Positions 33,323-45,367 of a stretch of DNA of 64,000 bases are shown piece after piece. Numbering within the stretch: position 1 is the first letter of the stretch; every line of letters begins with the position of its first letter. The notes beneath the pieces were generated by a model, which saw nothing but the letters and a program-made list of their open reading frames with translations, searched no databases and had not been told where the DNA came from. This DNA comes from Hydractinia echinata (lineage: Eukaryota > Cnidaria > Hydrozoa > Anthoathecata > Hydractiniidae), in assembly GCA_030067915.1 (NCBI GenBank), contig JASGCC010000639.1, positions 1 to 64,000 on the forward strand, in the 5' to 3' direction. Position numbers and translations under genes: made by a program.

Positions 33323-33804
33323 TGCTTTTTAAGATATAAAATGCCGTGCCAAGAAAATACAGGGAAACCAAAAAGTATCTTATGCTGACTTAGCAGAAAT
33401 GTTTTTGCTCTAACCAATTATCCTAAGATCCGAAGTCCTAAAACCATCCGCTGACAAGTGAACTTTGAATATTAAAACGCCGTAAATTATTGCTTGTGGG
33501 TAAAATGTTAGAAATTATGAAATTATACAGAGATATGTTGAACATGACTGTAAGGACGTTTCATCCGGCCATCGTTCTCAACAAGTTGTAAATCGAAATC
33601 TCATGACGCTTAAACACTTCAGATCGGTGTCTCTAAAAATAGACGGAAGTTTAAGCAAAATCAAGTGGAACAAGCGCTACTTTTCCCCAATGCGAGGAAG
33701 ACTTGTTAATATATATTTTGAAAAATTCGCGTTTCTGGCGACAAAGTATTTAAGCGTAAACGAGATCTTCTGTCCGACGACATTTCCAGACATGCAAGAT
33801 AAGA

Positions 33805-33885
33805 TGACAGGAGCGAGATTCGAACTCGCGCCACCGAAGTGACTGGTGCCTTAAACCAGCGCCTTAGACTGCTCGCCATCCTGCC
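33805..33885 (-). tRNA. tRNA-Leu-AAG: tRNA-Leu (AAG), slot B, one base short
   Basis: 81 nt; one G lost in the D-arm start, GAGCAG D-loop. Confidence 0.72.
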
Positions 33886-34264
33886 GCCTTTTCAAATACA
33901 TAATGTGGACGAGCGTGCAGATAATATCGTATTTCCGCGTATTTAAGCACTAGATGACAAACATGAGTAACCGAAATTTATGAAAAATTTAAATAAGTAA
34001 GTGACCAAAATGATACGTTGATGCCCAACCAGCTCTGCACATTCCACTGCAAGTGTATTTTTCGGGTGATTTTGAGCAATCTAGAGGGTTTTGCCTGTTT
34101 TTGGGTGGAATACCTGCACAGTCAAGCAGTTTCAGCGCTCCGTCATTCATGCAAGCGAAACTTGTAAAATACTTTTTTTTAAATTCCCGTATTTCTCTCG
34201 GCGAAATAGTTAAGCGGAAATAAGAACGTTTGTCCGACATCATTTCCAGACATGTATGATAAGT

Positions 34265-34346
34265 TGACAGGAGCGAGATTCGAACTCGCGCCACCGAAGT
34301 GACTGGTGCCTAAAACCAGCGCCTTAGACCGCTCGGCCATCCTGCC
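34265..34346 (-). tRNA. tRNA-Leu-TAG: tRNA-Leu (UAG), slot A, consensus copy
   Basis: 82 of 82 bases match the UAG consensus. Confidence 0.95.
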
Positions 34347-34819
34347 TGCTTTTAAGATATAAAATGCCGTGCCAAGAAAGTACAGGGAAACCAAAAAGTA
34401 TTATGCTGACGTTAGCAGAAATGTTTTTGCTCTAACCAATTATTAAGATCCGAAGTCCTAAACCATCCGCTGACAAGTGAACTTTGAATATTAAAACGCC
34501 GTAAATTATTGCTTGTGGGTAAAATGTTAGAAATTATGAAATTATACAGAGATATGTTGAACATGACTGTAAGGACGTTTCATCCGGATCGTTCTCAACA
34601 AGTTGTAAATCGAAATCTCATGACGCTTAAACACTTCAGATCGGTGTCTCTAAAAATAGACGGAAGTTTAAGCAAAATCAAGTGGAACAAGCGCTACTTT
34701 TCCCCAATGCGAGGAAGACTTGTTAATTATATTTTGAAAATTCGCGGTTTCTGGCGCAAAGTATTTAAGCGTAAACGAGATCTTCTGTCCGACGACATTT
34801 CCAGACATGCAAGATAAGA

Positions 34820-34899
34820 TGACAGGAGCGAGATTCGAACTCGCGCCACCGAAGTGACTGGTGCCTTAAACCAGCGCCTTAGAGCTCGGCCATCCTGCC
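34820..34899 (-). tRNA. tRNA-Leu-AAG: tRNA-Leu (AAG), slot B, two bases short
   Basis: 80 nt; two D-loop bases missing, rest consensus. Confidence 0.7.
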
Positions 34900-35274
34900 C
34901 GCCTTTTCAAATACATAATGTGGACGAGCGTGCAGATAATATCGTATTTCCGCGTATTTAAGCACTAGATGACAAACATGAGTAACCGAAATTTATGAAA
35001 AATTAAATAAGTAAGTGACAAAATGATACGTTGATGCCCAACCAGCTCTGCACATTCCACTGCAAGTTTTTTTCGGGTGACTTTTGAGCAATCTAGAGGG
35101 TTTTGCCTGTTTTTGGGTGGAATACCTGCACAGTCAAGCAGTTTCAGCGCCCCGTCATTCATGCAAGCGAAACTTGTAAAATACTTTTTTTAAAATTCCG
35201 TATTTCTCTCGGCGAAATAGTTAAGCGGAAATAAGAACGTTTGTCCACATCATTTCCAGACATGTATGATAAGT

Positions 35275-35356
35275 TGACAGGAGCGAGATTCGAACTCGCG
35301 CCACCGAAGTGACTGGTGCCTAAAACCAGCGCCTTAGACCGCTCGGCCATCCTGCC
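35275..35356 (-). tRNA. tRNA-Leu-TAG: tRNA-Leu (UAG), slot A, consensus copy
   Basis: Exact UAG consensus. Confidence 0.95.
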
Positions 35357-35841
35357 TGCTTTTTAAGATATAAAATGCCGTGCCAAGAAAAGTACAGGGA
35401 AACCAAAAAGTAGCTTATGCTGACGTTAGCAGAAATGTTTTTGCTCTAACCAATTATCCTAAGATCCGAAGTCCTAAACCATCCGCTGACAAGTGAACTT
35501 TGAATATTAAAACGCCGTAAATTATTGCTTGTGGGTAAAATGTTAGAAATTATGAAATTATACAGAGATATGTTGAACATGACTGTAAGGACGTTTCATC
35601 CGGACATCGTTCTCAACAAGTTGTAAATCGAAATCTCATGACGTTTAAACACTTCAGATCGGTGTCTCTAAAAATAGACGGAAGTTTAAGCAAAATCAAG
35701 TGGAACAAGCGCTGCTATTTCCCCAATGCGAGGAAGACTTGTTAATTATATTTTGAAAAATTCGCGTGTTTCTGGCGGCAAAGTATTTAAGCGTAAACGA
35801 GATCTTCTGTCCGACGACATTTCCAGACATGCAAGATAAGA

Positions 35842-35923
35842 TGACAGGAGCGAGATTCGAACTCGCGCCACCGAAGTGACTGGTGCCTTAAACCAGCGCC
35901 TTAGACCGCTCGGCCATCCTGCC
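35842..35923 (-). tRNA. tRNA-Leu-AAG: tRNA-Leu (AAG), slot B, consensus copy
   Basis: Exact AAG consensus. Confidence 0.95.
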
Positions 35924-36298
35924 CGCTTTTCAAATACATAATGTGGAAGCGTGCAGATAATATCGTATTTCGGTATTTAAGCACTATATGACAAACATGA
36001 ATGACCGAAATTTATAAAAATTTAAATAAGTAAGTGACACAAAATGATACGTTGATGCCCAACCAGCTCTGCACATTCTCTACAAGTGTATTTTTCGGGT
36101 GACTTTTGAGCAATCTAGAGGGTTTTGCCTGTTTGTGGGCGGAATACCTGCAAGTCAAGCAGTTTCAGCGCCCCCGTCATTCATGCAAGCGAAACTTGTA
36201 AAATACTTTTTTTTAAAATTCGCATATTTCTCTCGGCGAAATAGTTAAGCGGAAATAAGAACGTTTGTTCGACGTCATTTCCAGACATGTATGATAGT

Positions 36299-36379
36299 TT
36301 ACAGGAGCGAGATTCGAACTCGTGCCACCGAAGTACTGGTGCCTAAAACCAGCGCCTTAGACCGCTCGGCCATCCTGCC
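36299..36379 (-). tRNA. tRNA-Leu-TAG: tRNA-Leu (UAG), slot A, C72A subtype
   Basis: 81 nt; C72 is A, GCACGAG before the T-loop, one base lost in the variable arm. Founder of a subtype seen again at 38870, 39846 and 41349. Confidence 0.68.
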
Positions 36380-36815
36380 TGCTTTTAAGATATAAAATGC
36401 CGTGCCAAGAAAGTACAGGGAAACCAAAAAGTAGCTTACGCTGACGTTAGCGGAAATGTTTTGACAAGTGAACCTTGAATATTAAAACGCCTTTAATTAT
36501 TGCTTGTGGTTAAAATGTTAGAAATTATGAAATTATCCAGAAATATGTTGAACATGACTGTAAGGACTTTTCATCCGGACTATCGTTCTCAACAAGTTGT
36601 AAATCGAAATCTGATGACGCTTAAACACATAAGATCGGTGTCTCTAAAAATAGACGGAAGTGTAAGCAAAATCAAGTGGAACAAGCGCTACTTTTCCCCA
36701 ATGCGAGAAGACTTGTTAATTATATTTTGAAAAATTCGCGTGTTTCTGGCGGCAAAGTACTTAAGCGTAAACGAGATCTTCTGTCCGACGACATATCCAG
36801 ACATGTATGATAAGT

Positions 36816-36897
36816 TGACAGGAGCGAGATTCGAACTCGCGCCACCGAAGTGACTGGTGCCTAAAACCAGCGCCTTAGACCGCTCGGCCATCCTGCC
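36816..36897 (-). tRNA. tRNA-Leu-TAG: tRNA-Leu (UAG), hybrid flank, consensus copy
   Basis: Exact UAG consensus. The 3' flank begins as spacer A (caacttatcatac) and becomes spacer B at tatgtcgtcgg. It is the extra UAG gene of the trimer arrangement. Confidence 0.95.
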
Positions 36898-37330
36898 TGC
36901 TCTTTAAGATATAAAATGCCGTCAAGAAAGTACAGGGAAACCAAAAAGTAGCTTATGCTGACGTTAGGAAATGTTTTGACAAGTGAACCTTGAATATTAA
37001 AACGCCGTAAATTATTGCTTGTGAGTAAAATGTTAGAAATTATGAAATTATCCAGAAATATGTTGAACATGATTGTAAGGACGTTTCATCCGGACTATCG
37101 TTCTCAACAAGCTGTAAATCGAAATCTCATGACGCTTAAACACTTAAGATCTGTGTCTCTAAAAATAGACGGAAGTTTAAGCAAAATCAAGTGGAACAAG
37201 CGCTACTTTTCCCAATGCAAGGAAGACTTGTTAATTATATTTTGAAAAATTCGCGTGTTTCTGGCGGCAAAGTATTTAAGCGTAAACGAGATCTTCTGTC
37301 CGACGACATTTCCAGACATGCAAGATAAGA

Positions 37331-37350
37331 TGACAGGAGCGAGATTCGAT
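37331..37350 (-). pseudogene. tRNA-Leu 3' fragment
   Basis: Twenty bases of T-arm and acceptor end with slot B flank, interrupted and followed 25 bp later by the next complete gene. Confidence 0.7.
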
Positions 37351-37375
37351 CACACCGACCAGACATGTATGATAA

Positions 37376-37456
37376 TGACAGGAGCGAGATTCGAACTCGC
37401 GCCACCGCAGTGACGGTGCCTAAAACCAGCGCCTTAGACCGCTCGGCCATCCTGCC
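37376..37456 (-). tRNA. tRNA-Leu-TAG: tRNA-Leu (UAG), one base short
   Basis: 81 nt; changes in the variable arm (cgcagtgacgg on the plus strand). Short, broken 3' flank. Confidence 0.7.
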
Positions 37457-37893
37457 TGCTTTTTAAGATATAAAATGCCGTGCCAAGAAAGTACAGGGAA
37501 ACCAAAAAGTAGCTTACGCTGACGTTAGCGGAAATGTTTTGACAAGTGAACCTTGAATATTAAAACGCCTTTAATTATTGCTTGTGGTTAAAATGTTAGA
37601 AATTATGAAATTATCCAGAAATATGTTGAACATGACTGTAAGGACTTTTCATCCGGACTATCGTTCTCAACAAGTTGTAAATCGAAATCTGATGACGCTT
37701 AAACACATAAGATCGGTGTCTCTAAAAATAGACGGAAGTGAAGCAAAATCAAGTGGAACAAGCGCTACTTTTCCCCAATGCGAGGAAGACTTGTTAATTA
37801 TATTTTGAAAAATTCGCGTGTTTCTGGCGGCAAAGTACTTAAGCGTAAACGAGATCTTCTGTCCGACGACATATCCAGACATGTATGATAAGT

Positions 37894-37975
37894 TGACAGG
37901 AGCGAGATTCGAACTCGCGCCACCGAAGTGACTGGTGCCTAAAACCAGCGCCTTAGACCGCTCGGCCATCCTGCC
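37894..37975 (-). tRNA. tRNA-Leu-TAG: tRNA-Leu (UAG), hybrid flank, consensus copy
   Basis: Exact UAG consensus with the A-to-B hybrid 3' flank. Confidence 0.95.
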
Positions 37976-38410
37976 TGCTTTTAAGATATAAAATGCCGTG
38001 CCAAGAAAGTACAGGGAAACCAAAAAGTAGCTTATGCTGACGTTAGAGGAAATGTTTTGACAAGTGAACCTTGAAATTAAAACGCCGTAAATTATTGCTT
38101 GTGAGTAAAATGTTGGAAATTATGAAATTATCCAGAAATATGTTGAACATGATTATAAGGACGTTTCATCCCGGACTATCGTTCTCAACTAGCTGTAAAT
38201 CGAAATCTCATGACTTAAACACTTCAGATCTGTGTCTCTAAAAATAGACGGAAGTTTAAGCAAAATCAAGTGGAACAAGCGCTACTTTTCCCCAATGCGA
38301 GGAAGACTTGTTAATTATATTTTGGAAAATTCTCGTGTTTCTGGCGGCAAAGTATTTAAGCGTAAACGAGATCTTCTGTCCGACGACATTTCCAGACATG
38401 CAAGATAAGA

Positions 38411-38492
38411 TGACAGGAGCGAGATTCGAACTCGCGCCACCGAAGTGACTGGTGCCTTAAACCAGCGCCTTAGACCGCTCGGCCATCCTGCC
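38411..38492 (-). tRNA. tRNA-Leu-AAG: tRNA-Leu (AAG), slot B, consensus copy
   Basis: Exact AAG consensus. Confidence 0.95.
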
Positions 38493-38869
38493 CGCCTTTT
38501 CAAATACATAATGTGGACAAGCGTGCAGATAATATCGTATTTCCGGTATTTAAGCACTATATGACAAACATGAATGACCGAAATTTATCAAAAATTTAAA
38601 TAAGTAAGTGACACAAAATGATACGTTGATGCCCAACCAGCTCTGCACATTCCTCTACAAGTGTATTTTTCGGGTGACTTTTGAGCAATCTAGAGGGTTT
38701 TGCCTGTTTGTGGGCGGAATACCTGCAAGTCAAGCAGTTTCAGCGCCCCGTCATTCATGCAAGCGAAACTTGTAAAATACTTTTTTTTAAATTCGCATAT
38801 TTCTCTCGGCGAAATAGTTAAGCGGAAATAAGAACGTTTGTTCGACGTCATTTCCAGACATGTATGATG

Positions 38870-38950
38870 TTACAGGAGCGAGATTCGAACTCGTGCCACC
38901 GAAGTACTGGTGCCTAAAACCAGCGCCTTAGACCGCTCGGCCATCCTGCC
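38870..38950 (-). tRNA. tRNA-Leu-TAG: tRNA-Leu (UAG), slot A, C72A subtype
   Basis: 81 nt; same C72A, GCACGAG and variable-arm loss as 36299. Confidence 0.68.
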
Positions 38951-39380
38951 TGCTTTTAAGATATAAAATGCCGTGCCAAGAAAGTACAGGGAAACCAAAA
39001 AGTAGCTTATGCTGACGTTAGGAAATGTTTTGACAAGTGAACCTTGAAATTAAAACGCCGTAAATTATTGCTTGTGGTAAAATGTTGAAATTATGAAATT
39101 ATCCAGAAATATGTTGAACATGACTGTAAGGACGTTTCATCCGGACTATCGTTCTCAACAAGCTGTAAATCGAAATCTCATGACAATTAAACACTTCAGA
39201 TCTGTGTCTCTAAAAATAGACGGAAGTTTAAGCAAAATCAAGTGGAACAAGCGCTACTTTTCCCAATGCGAGGAAGACTTGTTAATTATATTTTGAAAAT
39301 TCGCGTGTTTCTGGCGGCAAAGTATTTAAGCGTAAACGAGATCTTCTGTCCGACGACATTTCCAGACATGCAAGATAAGA

Positions 39381-39462
39381 TGACAGGAGCGAGATTCGAA
39401 CTCGCGCCACCGAAGTGACTGGTGCCTTAAACCAGCGCCTTAGACCGCTCGGCCATCCTGCC
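39381..39462 (-). tRNA. tRNA-Leu-AAG: tRNA-Leu (AAG), slot B, consensus copy
   Basis: Exact AAG consensus; first gene of a 1.5 kb trimer. Confidence 0.95.
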
Positions 39463-39845
39463 CGCCTTTTCAAATACATAATGTGGACAAGCGTGCAGAT
39501 AATATCGTATTTCCGGTATTTAAGCACTATATGACAAACATGAATGACCGAAATTTATCAAAAATTTAAATAAGTAAGTGACACAAAATGATACGTTGAT
39601 GCCCAACCAGCTCTGCACATTCCTCTACAAGTGTATTTTTCGGGTGACTTTTGAGCAATCTAGAGGTTTTGCCTGTTTGTGGGCGGAATACCTGCAAAGT
39701 CAAGCAGTTTCAGCGCCCCCGTCATTCATGCAAGCGAAACTTGAAAAATCCTGTTTTTTTTAAATTCGCATATTTCTCTCGGCGAAATAGTTAAGCGGAA
39801 ATAAGAACGTTTGTTCGACGTCATTTCCAGACATGTATGATATGT

Positions 39846-39927
39846 TTACAGGAGCGAGATTCGAACTCGTGCCACCGAAGTGACTGGTGCCTAAAACCAG
39901 CGCCTTAGACCGCTCGACCATCCTGCC
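39846..39927 (-). tRNA. tRNA-Leu-TAG: tRNA-Leu (UAG), slot A, C72A subtype
   Basis: 82 nt; C72A, GCACGAG and GGTCGAG in the D-arm. Confidence 0.75.
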
Positions 39928-40364
39928 TGCTTTTTAAGATATAAAATGCCGTGCCAAGAAAGTACAGGGAAACCAAAAAGTAGCTTACGCTGACGTTAGC
40001 GGAAATGTTTTGACAAGTGAACCTTGAATATTAAAACGCCTTTAATTATTGCTTGTGGTTAAAATGTTAGAAATTATGAAATTATCCAGAAATATGTTGA
40101 ACATGACTGTAAGGACTTTTCATCCGGACTATCGTTCTCAACAAGTTGTAAATCGAAATCTGATGACGCTTAAACACATAAGATCGGTGTCTCTAAAAAT
40201 AGACGGAAGTGTAAGCAAAATCAAGTGGAACAAGCGCTACTTTTCCCCAATGCGAGGAAGACTTGTTAATTATTTTTGAAAAATTCGCGTGTTTCTGGCG
40301 GCAAAGTACTTAAGCGTAAACGAGATCTTCTGTCCGACGACATATCCAGACATGTATGATAAGT

Positions 40365-40446
40365 TGACAGGAGCGAGATTCGAACTCGCGCCACCGAAGT
40401 GACTGGTGCCTAAAACCAGCGCCTTAGACCGCTCGGCCATCCTGCC
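40365..40446 (-). tRNA. tRNA-Leu-TAG: tRNA-Leu (UAG), hybrid flank, consensus copy
   Basis: Exact UAG consensus, hybrid 3' flank. Confidence 0.95.
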
Positions 40447-40881
40447 TGCTTTTAAGATATAAAATGCCGTGCCAAGAAAGTACAGGGAAACCAAAAAGTA
40501 GCTTATGCTGACGTTAGAGGAAATGTTTTGACAAGTGAACCTTGAATATTAAAACGCCGTAAATTATTGCTTGTGATAAAATGTTGAAATTATGAAATTA
40601 TCCAGAAATATGTTGAACATGGATATAAGGACGTTTCATCCGGACTATCGTTCTCAACTAGCTTTAAATCGAAATCTCATGACGATTAAACACTTCAGAT
40701 CTGTGTCTCTAAAAATAGACGGAAGTTTAAGCAAAATCAAGTGGAACAAGCGCTACTTTTCCCCAATGCGAGGAAGACTTGTTAATTATATTTTGGAAAA
40801 TTCGCGTGTTTCTGGCGGCAAAGTATTTAAGCGTAAACGAGATCTTCTGTCCGACGACATTTCCAGACATGCAAGATAAGA

Positions 40882-40963
40882 TGACAGGAGCGAGATTCGA
40901 ACTCGCGCCACCGAAGTGACTGGTGCCTTAAACCAGCGCCTTAGACCGCTCGGCCATCCTGCC
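40882..40963 (-). tRNA. tRNA-Leu-AAG: tRNA-Leu (AAG), slot B, consensus copy
   Basis: Exact AAG consensus; first gene of the second trimer. Confidence 0.95.
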
Positions 40964-41348
40964 CGCCTTTTCAAATACATAATGTGGACAAGCGTGCAGA
41001 TAATATCGTATTTCCGGGTATTTAAGCACTATATGACAAACATGAATGACCGAAATTTATCAAAAATTTAAATAAGTAAGTGACACAAAATGATACGTTG
41101 ATGCCCAACCAGCTCTGCACATTCCTCTACAAGTGTATTTTTCGGGTGACTTTTGAGCAATCTAGAGGGTTTTGCCTGTTTGTGGGCGGAATACCTGCAA
41201 AGTCAAGCAGTTTCAGCGCCCCCGTCATTCATGCAAGCGAAACTTGTAAAATACTGTTTTTTTTAATTTCGCATATTTCCCTTGGCGAAATAGATAAGCG
41301 GAAATAAGAACGTTTGTTCGACGTCATTTCCAGACATGTATGATATGT

Positions 41349-41430
41349 TTACAGGAGCGAGATTCGAACTCGCACCACCGAAGTGACTGGTGCCTAAAAC
41401 CAGCGCCTTAAACCGCTCGGCCATCCTGCC
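41349..41430 (-). tRNA. tRNA-Leu-TAG: tRNA-Leu (UAG), slot A, C72A subtype
   Basis: 82 nt; C72A, one change before the T-stem, and TTTAAGG in the D-arm end. Confidence 0.75.
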
Positions 41431-41868
41431 TGCTTTTTAAGATATAAAATGCCGTGCCAAGAAAGTACAGGGAAACCAAAAAGTAGCTTACGCTGACGTT
41501 AGCGGAAATGTTTTGACAAGTGAACCTTGAATATTAAAACGCCTTTAATTATTGCTTGTGGTTAAAATGTTAGAAATTATGAAATTATCCAGAAATATGT
41601 TGAACATGACTGTAAGGACTTTTCATCCGGACTATCGTTCTCAACAAGTTGTAAATCGAAATCTGATGACGCTTAAACACATAAGATCGGTGTCTCTAAA
41701 AATAGACGGAAGTGTAAGCAAAATCAAGTGGAACAAGCGCTACTTTTCCCCAATGCGAGGAAGACTTGTTAATTATATTTTGAAAAATTCGCGTGTTTCT
41801 GGCAGCAAAGTACTTAAGCGTAAACGAGATCTTCTGTCCGACGACATATCCAGACATGTATGATAAGT

Positions 41869-41950
41869 TGACAGGAGCGAGATTCGAACTCGCGCCACCG
41901 AAGTGACTGGTGCCTAAAACCAGCGCCTTAGACCGCTCGGCCATCCTGCC
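41869..41950 (-). tRNA. tRNA-Leu-TAG: tRNA-Leu (UAG), hybrid flank, consensus copy
   Basis: Exact UAG consensus, hybrid 3' flank. Confidence 0.95.
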
Positions 41951-42388
41951 TGATTTTTAAGATATAAAATGCCGTGCCAACAAAGTACAGGGAAACCAAA
42001 AAGTAGCTTATGCAGACGTTAGCGGAACCATTTTGACAAGTGAACTTTGAATTTTAAAACGCTGTAAATTATTGCTTGTGGGTAAAATGTTAGAAATTAT
42101 GAAATTATCCAGAAATATGTTGAAGATGACTGTAGGGATGTTTCATCCGGACTATCGTTCTCAACAAGTTGTAAATCGAAATCTGATGACGCTTAAACAC
42201 TTAAGATCGGTGTCTCTAAAAATAGACGGAAGTTTAAGCAAAATAAAGTGCAACAAGCGCTACCTTTCCCCAATGCGAGGAAGACTTGTTAATTATATTT
42301 TGGAAAATTCGGGTGTATCTGGCATCAAAGTATTTAAGCGTAAACGAGATCTTCTGTCCGACGACATTTCCAGACATGCAAGATAAGA

Positions 42389-42470
42389 TGACAGGACCGA
42401 GATTCGAACTCGTGCCACCGAAGTGACTGTTGCCTTAAACCAGCGCCTTAGACCACTCGGCCATCCTGCC
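42389..42470 (-). tRNA. tRNA-Leu-AAG: tRNA-Leu (AAG), slot hybrid, mismatched
   Basis: 82 nt; anticodon stem AACAG mispairs, T-stem end CGGTC, D-loop GAGTGG. Slot A leader with slot B trailer. Confidence 0.65.
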
Positions 42471-42909
42471 TGCTTTTTAAGATATATAATGCCGTGCCAA
42501 CAAAGTACAGGGAAACCAAAAAGTAGTTTATGCTGATGTTAGCGGAAATCTTTTGACAAGTGAACTTTGAATTTTAAAACGCCGTAAATTATTGCTTGCG
42601 GGTAAAATGTTTGAAATTATGAGATTATTCAGAAATATGTTGAACATGTCTGTAAGGACTTTTCATCCGGACTATCGTTCTCAACAAGTTGTAAATCGAA
42701 ATCTGATGACGCTTAAACACTTAAGATCGCTGTCTCTAAAAGTAGACGGAAGTTTAAGCAAAATCAAGTGGAACAAGCCCTACTTTTCCCCAATGCGAGG
42801 AAGACTTGTTAATTATGTTTTGAAAAAATTCGCGTGTTTCTGGCGGCAAAGTACTTAAGCGTAAACGAGATCTTCTGTCCGACGATTTTTCCAGACATGC
42901 AAGATACGT

Positions 42910-42991
42910 TGACAGGAGCGAAATTCGAACTCGCGTCACCGATGTGACTGGTGCCTTAAACCAGTGCTTTAGACCACTCGGTCATCTTGCC
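42910..42991 (-). tRNA. tRNA-Leu-AAG: tRNA-Leu (AAG), slot B, degraded
   Basis: 82 nt; acceptor GGCAAGA, GACCGAGTGG D-arm, AAAGCAC, altered variable arm, T-loop side AATTTCG. Confidence 0.6.
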
Positions 42992-43374
42992 CGCATTTTC
43001 AAATACATAATGTGGACGAGCGTGCAGATAATATCGTATTTCTGCGTATTTAAGCACTAGATGACAAACATGAATGACCGAAATGTATCAAAAATTTAAA
43101 TAAGTAAGTGACGCAAAATGATATGTTGATGCCCAACCAGCTCTGCACATTCCACTGCAAGTGTATTTTTCGGCTGACTTTTGAGTAATCTAGAGGGTTT
43201 TGCTTGTTTGTGGGCGGAATACCTGCACAGTCAAACAGTTTCAGCGCCCCCGTCATTCATGCCAACGAAACTTTTAAATATTTCTTTAAAAAAGTCCCGT
43301 ATTTTTCTCGACGAAATAGTTAAGCGGAAATAAGTACGTTTGTCCGATGTAATTTCCAGACATGTATGATAAGT

Positions 43375-43456
43375 TGACAGGAGCGAGATTCGAACTCGCG
43401 CAACCGAAGTGACTGGTGCCTAAAACCAGCGCCTTAGACCGCTCGGCCATCCTGTC
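43375..43456 (-). tRNA. tRNA-Leu-TAG: tRNA-Leu (UAG), slot A
   Basis: 82 nt; G2 to A (A-U pair with U71) and one variable-arm change; anticodon loop consensus. Confidence 0.82.
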
Positions 43457-43941
43457 TGCTTTTTAAGACATAAAATGCCGTGGCAAGAAAGTACAGGGAA
43501 ATCAAAAAGTAACTTATTCTGACGTTAGCAGAAATGTTTTTGCTCTAACCAATTATCGTAAGATCCGAAGTCCTAAAACCATCCGCTGACAAGTAAACTT
43601 TGAATATTGAAACGCCGTAAATTATTGCTTGTGGGTAAAATGTTCGAAATTATGAAAATATCCAGAGATATGTTGAACATGACTGTAAGGACGTTTCATC
43701 CGGACTATCGTTCTCAACAAGCTGTAAATCGAAATCCCATGACGCTTAAATACTTCAGATCAGTGTCTCTAAAATTAGACGGAAGTTTCAGCAAAATCAA
43801 GTGGAACAAGCGCTACTTTTCCCCAATGCGAGGAAGACTTGTTAATTATATTTTGAAAAATTCGAGGGTTTCTGGCGACAAAGTATTTAAGCGTAAAGGT
43901 GATCTTCTGTCCGACGACATTTCCAGACATGCAAAATAAGA

Positions 43942-43966
43942 TGACAGGAGCAATATTCGAACTCGC
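43942..43966 (-). pseudogene. tRNA-Leu 3' fragment
   Basis: T-arm and acceptor end only, then a direct jump into spacer A sequence. A matching 5' fragment of about nine bases lies at 44083-44091, so two genes have been collapsed by deletions. Confidence 0.7.
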
Positions 43967-44528
43967 AAAATGATACGTTGATGCCCCACCAGCTCTGCAC
44001 ATTCCACTATAAGTGTATTTTTCGGGTGACTTTTGAGCAATATAGAGGTTGTTGCCTGTTTGTGGGCGGAATACATGCACATCATCCTGCCTGCTTTTTA
44101 AGATATAAAATGAAGTGCGAAGAAAGTACAGGGAAACCAAAAAGTAGATTATGCTGACGTTAGCGGAAATGTTTTGACAAGTGTACCTTGAATATTAAAA
44201 CGCCTTAAATTATTGCTTGTGGGCAAAATGTTAGAAATTATGAAATTATCCAGAAATATGGTGAACATGACTGTAAGGAATTTTCATCCGGACTATCGTT
44301 CTCAACAAGTTGTAAATCGAAATCTGATGACGCTTAAACACTTAAGAGCGGTGTCTCTAAAAACACACGGAAGTGTAAGCAAAATCTAGTGGAACAAGCG
44401 CTACTTTTCGCCAATGCGAGGAAGACGGGTTAATTATATTTTTTAAATTCGCAAATTTCTCTCGGCGAAGTATTTAAGCGGAAATAGGAACGTTTGTACG
44501 ACGTCATTTCCAGACATGTATGATAAGT

Positions 44529-44604
44529 TGACAGGAGCGAGAACCGAACTCGCGCCACCGAAGTGACTTAAAACCAGTGCCTTAGACCGCTCGGTCATCC
44601 TTCC
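44529..44604 (-). pseudogene. tRNA-Leu with deleted anticodon stem
   Basis: 76 nt; six bases of the 3' anticodon stem and loop are gone, the acceptor reads GGAAGGA, and the T-loop is damaged (gaaccg). Confidence 0.7.
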
Positions 44605-45285
44605 TGCTTTTTGAGATATAAAATGCCGTGTCAGAAAAGTACAGGGAAACCAAAAAGTAGCTAATGCTGACGATAGCGAAAATGTTTTGACAAGTGAACC
44701 TTGAATATTAAAAGGCCTTAAAATATTGTTTGTGGGTAAAATGTGAGAAATTATGAAATTATCCAGAAATATTGTGAACATGACTGCAAGGACTTTTCAT
44801 CCGGACTATCGTTCTCAACAAGCTGTAAATCGAAACCTCATGACGCTTAAACACTTCCGATCGGTGTCTCTAAAAATAGACGGAAGATAAAGCAAAATCA
44901 AGTGGAACAAGCGCTACTTTTCGACAATGCGAGGAAGACTTGTTAATTATATTTTTTTAAATTTGCATATTTCTCTCGGTGAAATAGTTAAGCAATAATA
45001 AAAGGTGTTTTAATATTCAAGGTTCACGATCTTAAGTGTTTAAGCGTCATGAGGTTTCGATTTACAGCTTGTTGAGAACGATAGTCCGGAAGAAAAGTCC
45101 TTACAGTCATGTCCACAATATTTCTGGATAATTTCATAATTTCTAACATTTTACCCACAAGCAATAATTTAAGGCGTTTTAATATTCAAGGTTCACTTGT
45201 CAAAACATTTCCACTATCGTCAGCATAAGCTACTTTTTGGTTTCCCTGTACTTTCTTGGCACGGCATTTTATATCTTAAAAAGCA

Positions 45286-45367
45286 GGCAGGATGGCCGAC
45301 CGGTCTAAGGCGCTGGTTTTAGGCACCAGTCACCTCGGTGGCGCGACTTCGAATCTCGCTCCTGTCA
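45286..45367 (+). tRNA. tRNA-Leu-TAG: tRNA-Leu (UAG), slot A
   Basis: 82 nt; gccgaccgg, cacctcgg and a T-stem mismatch (gcgacttcg). Its spacer A passes directly into spacer B without a slot B gene. Confidence 0.68.

Larger units (their letters stand above)
39381..41950 (-). repeat. Local three-gene higher-order repeat, ~1.5 kb period
   Basis: The order AAG, UAG, UAG at 39381, 39846, 40365 recurs at 40882, 41349, 41869 with offsets of 1501-1504. The extra UAG gene of each trimer carries a hybrid 3' flank (spacer A start, spacer B continuation). The repeat thus arose by exchange between the two halves of the dimer. Confidence 0.8.
33043..44980 (-). repeat. tRNA-Leu dimer array, block 4 (minus orientation)
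   Basis: Twenty-two nearly full-length tRNA copies plus fragments. From 36 to 42 kb many slot B positions hold UAG genes whose 3' flank switches from spacer A to spacer B within ~20 bases. This makes a local ~1.5 kb three-gene repeat (AAG, UAG, UAG). Around 43.94-44.09 kb a large deletion removes most of two genes and the DNA between them. Confidence 0.92.
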
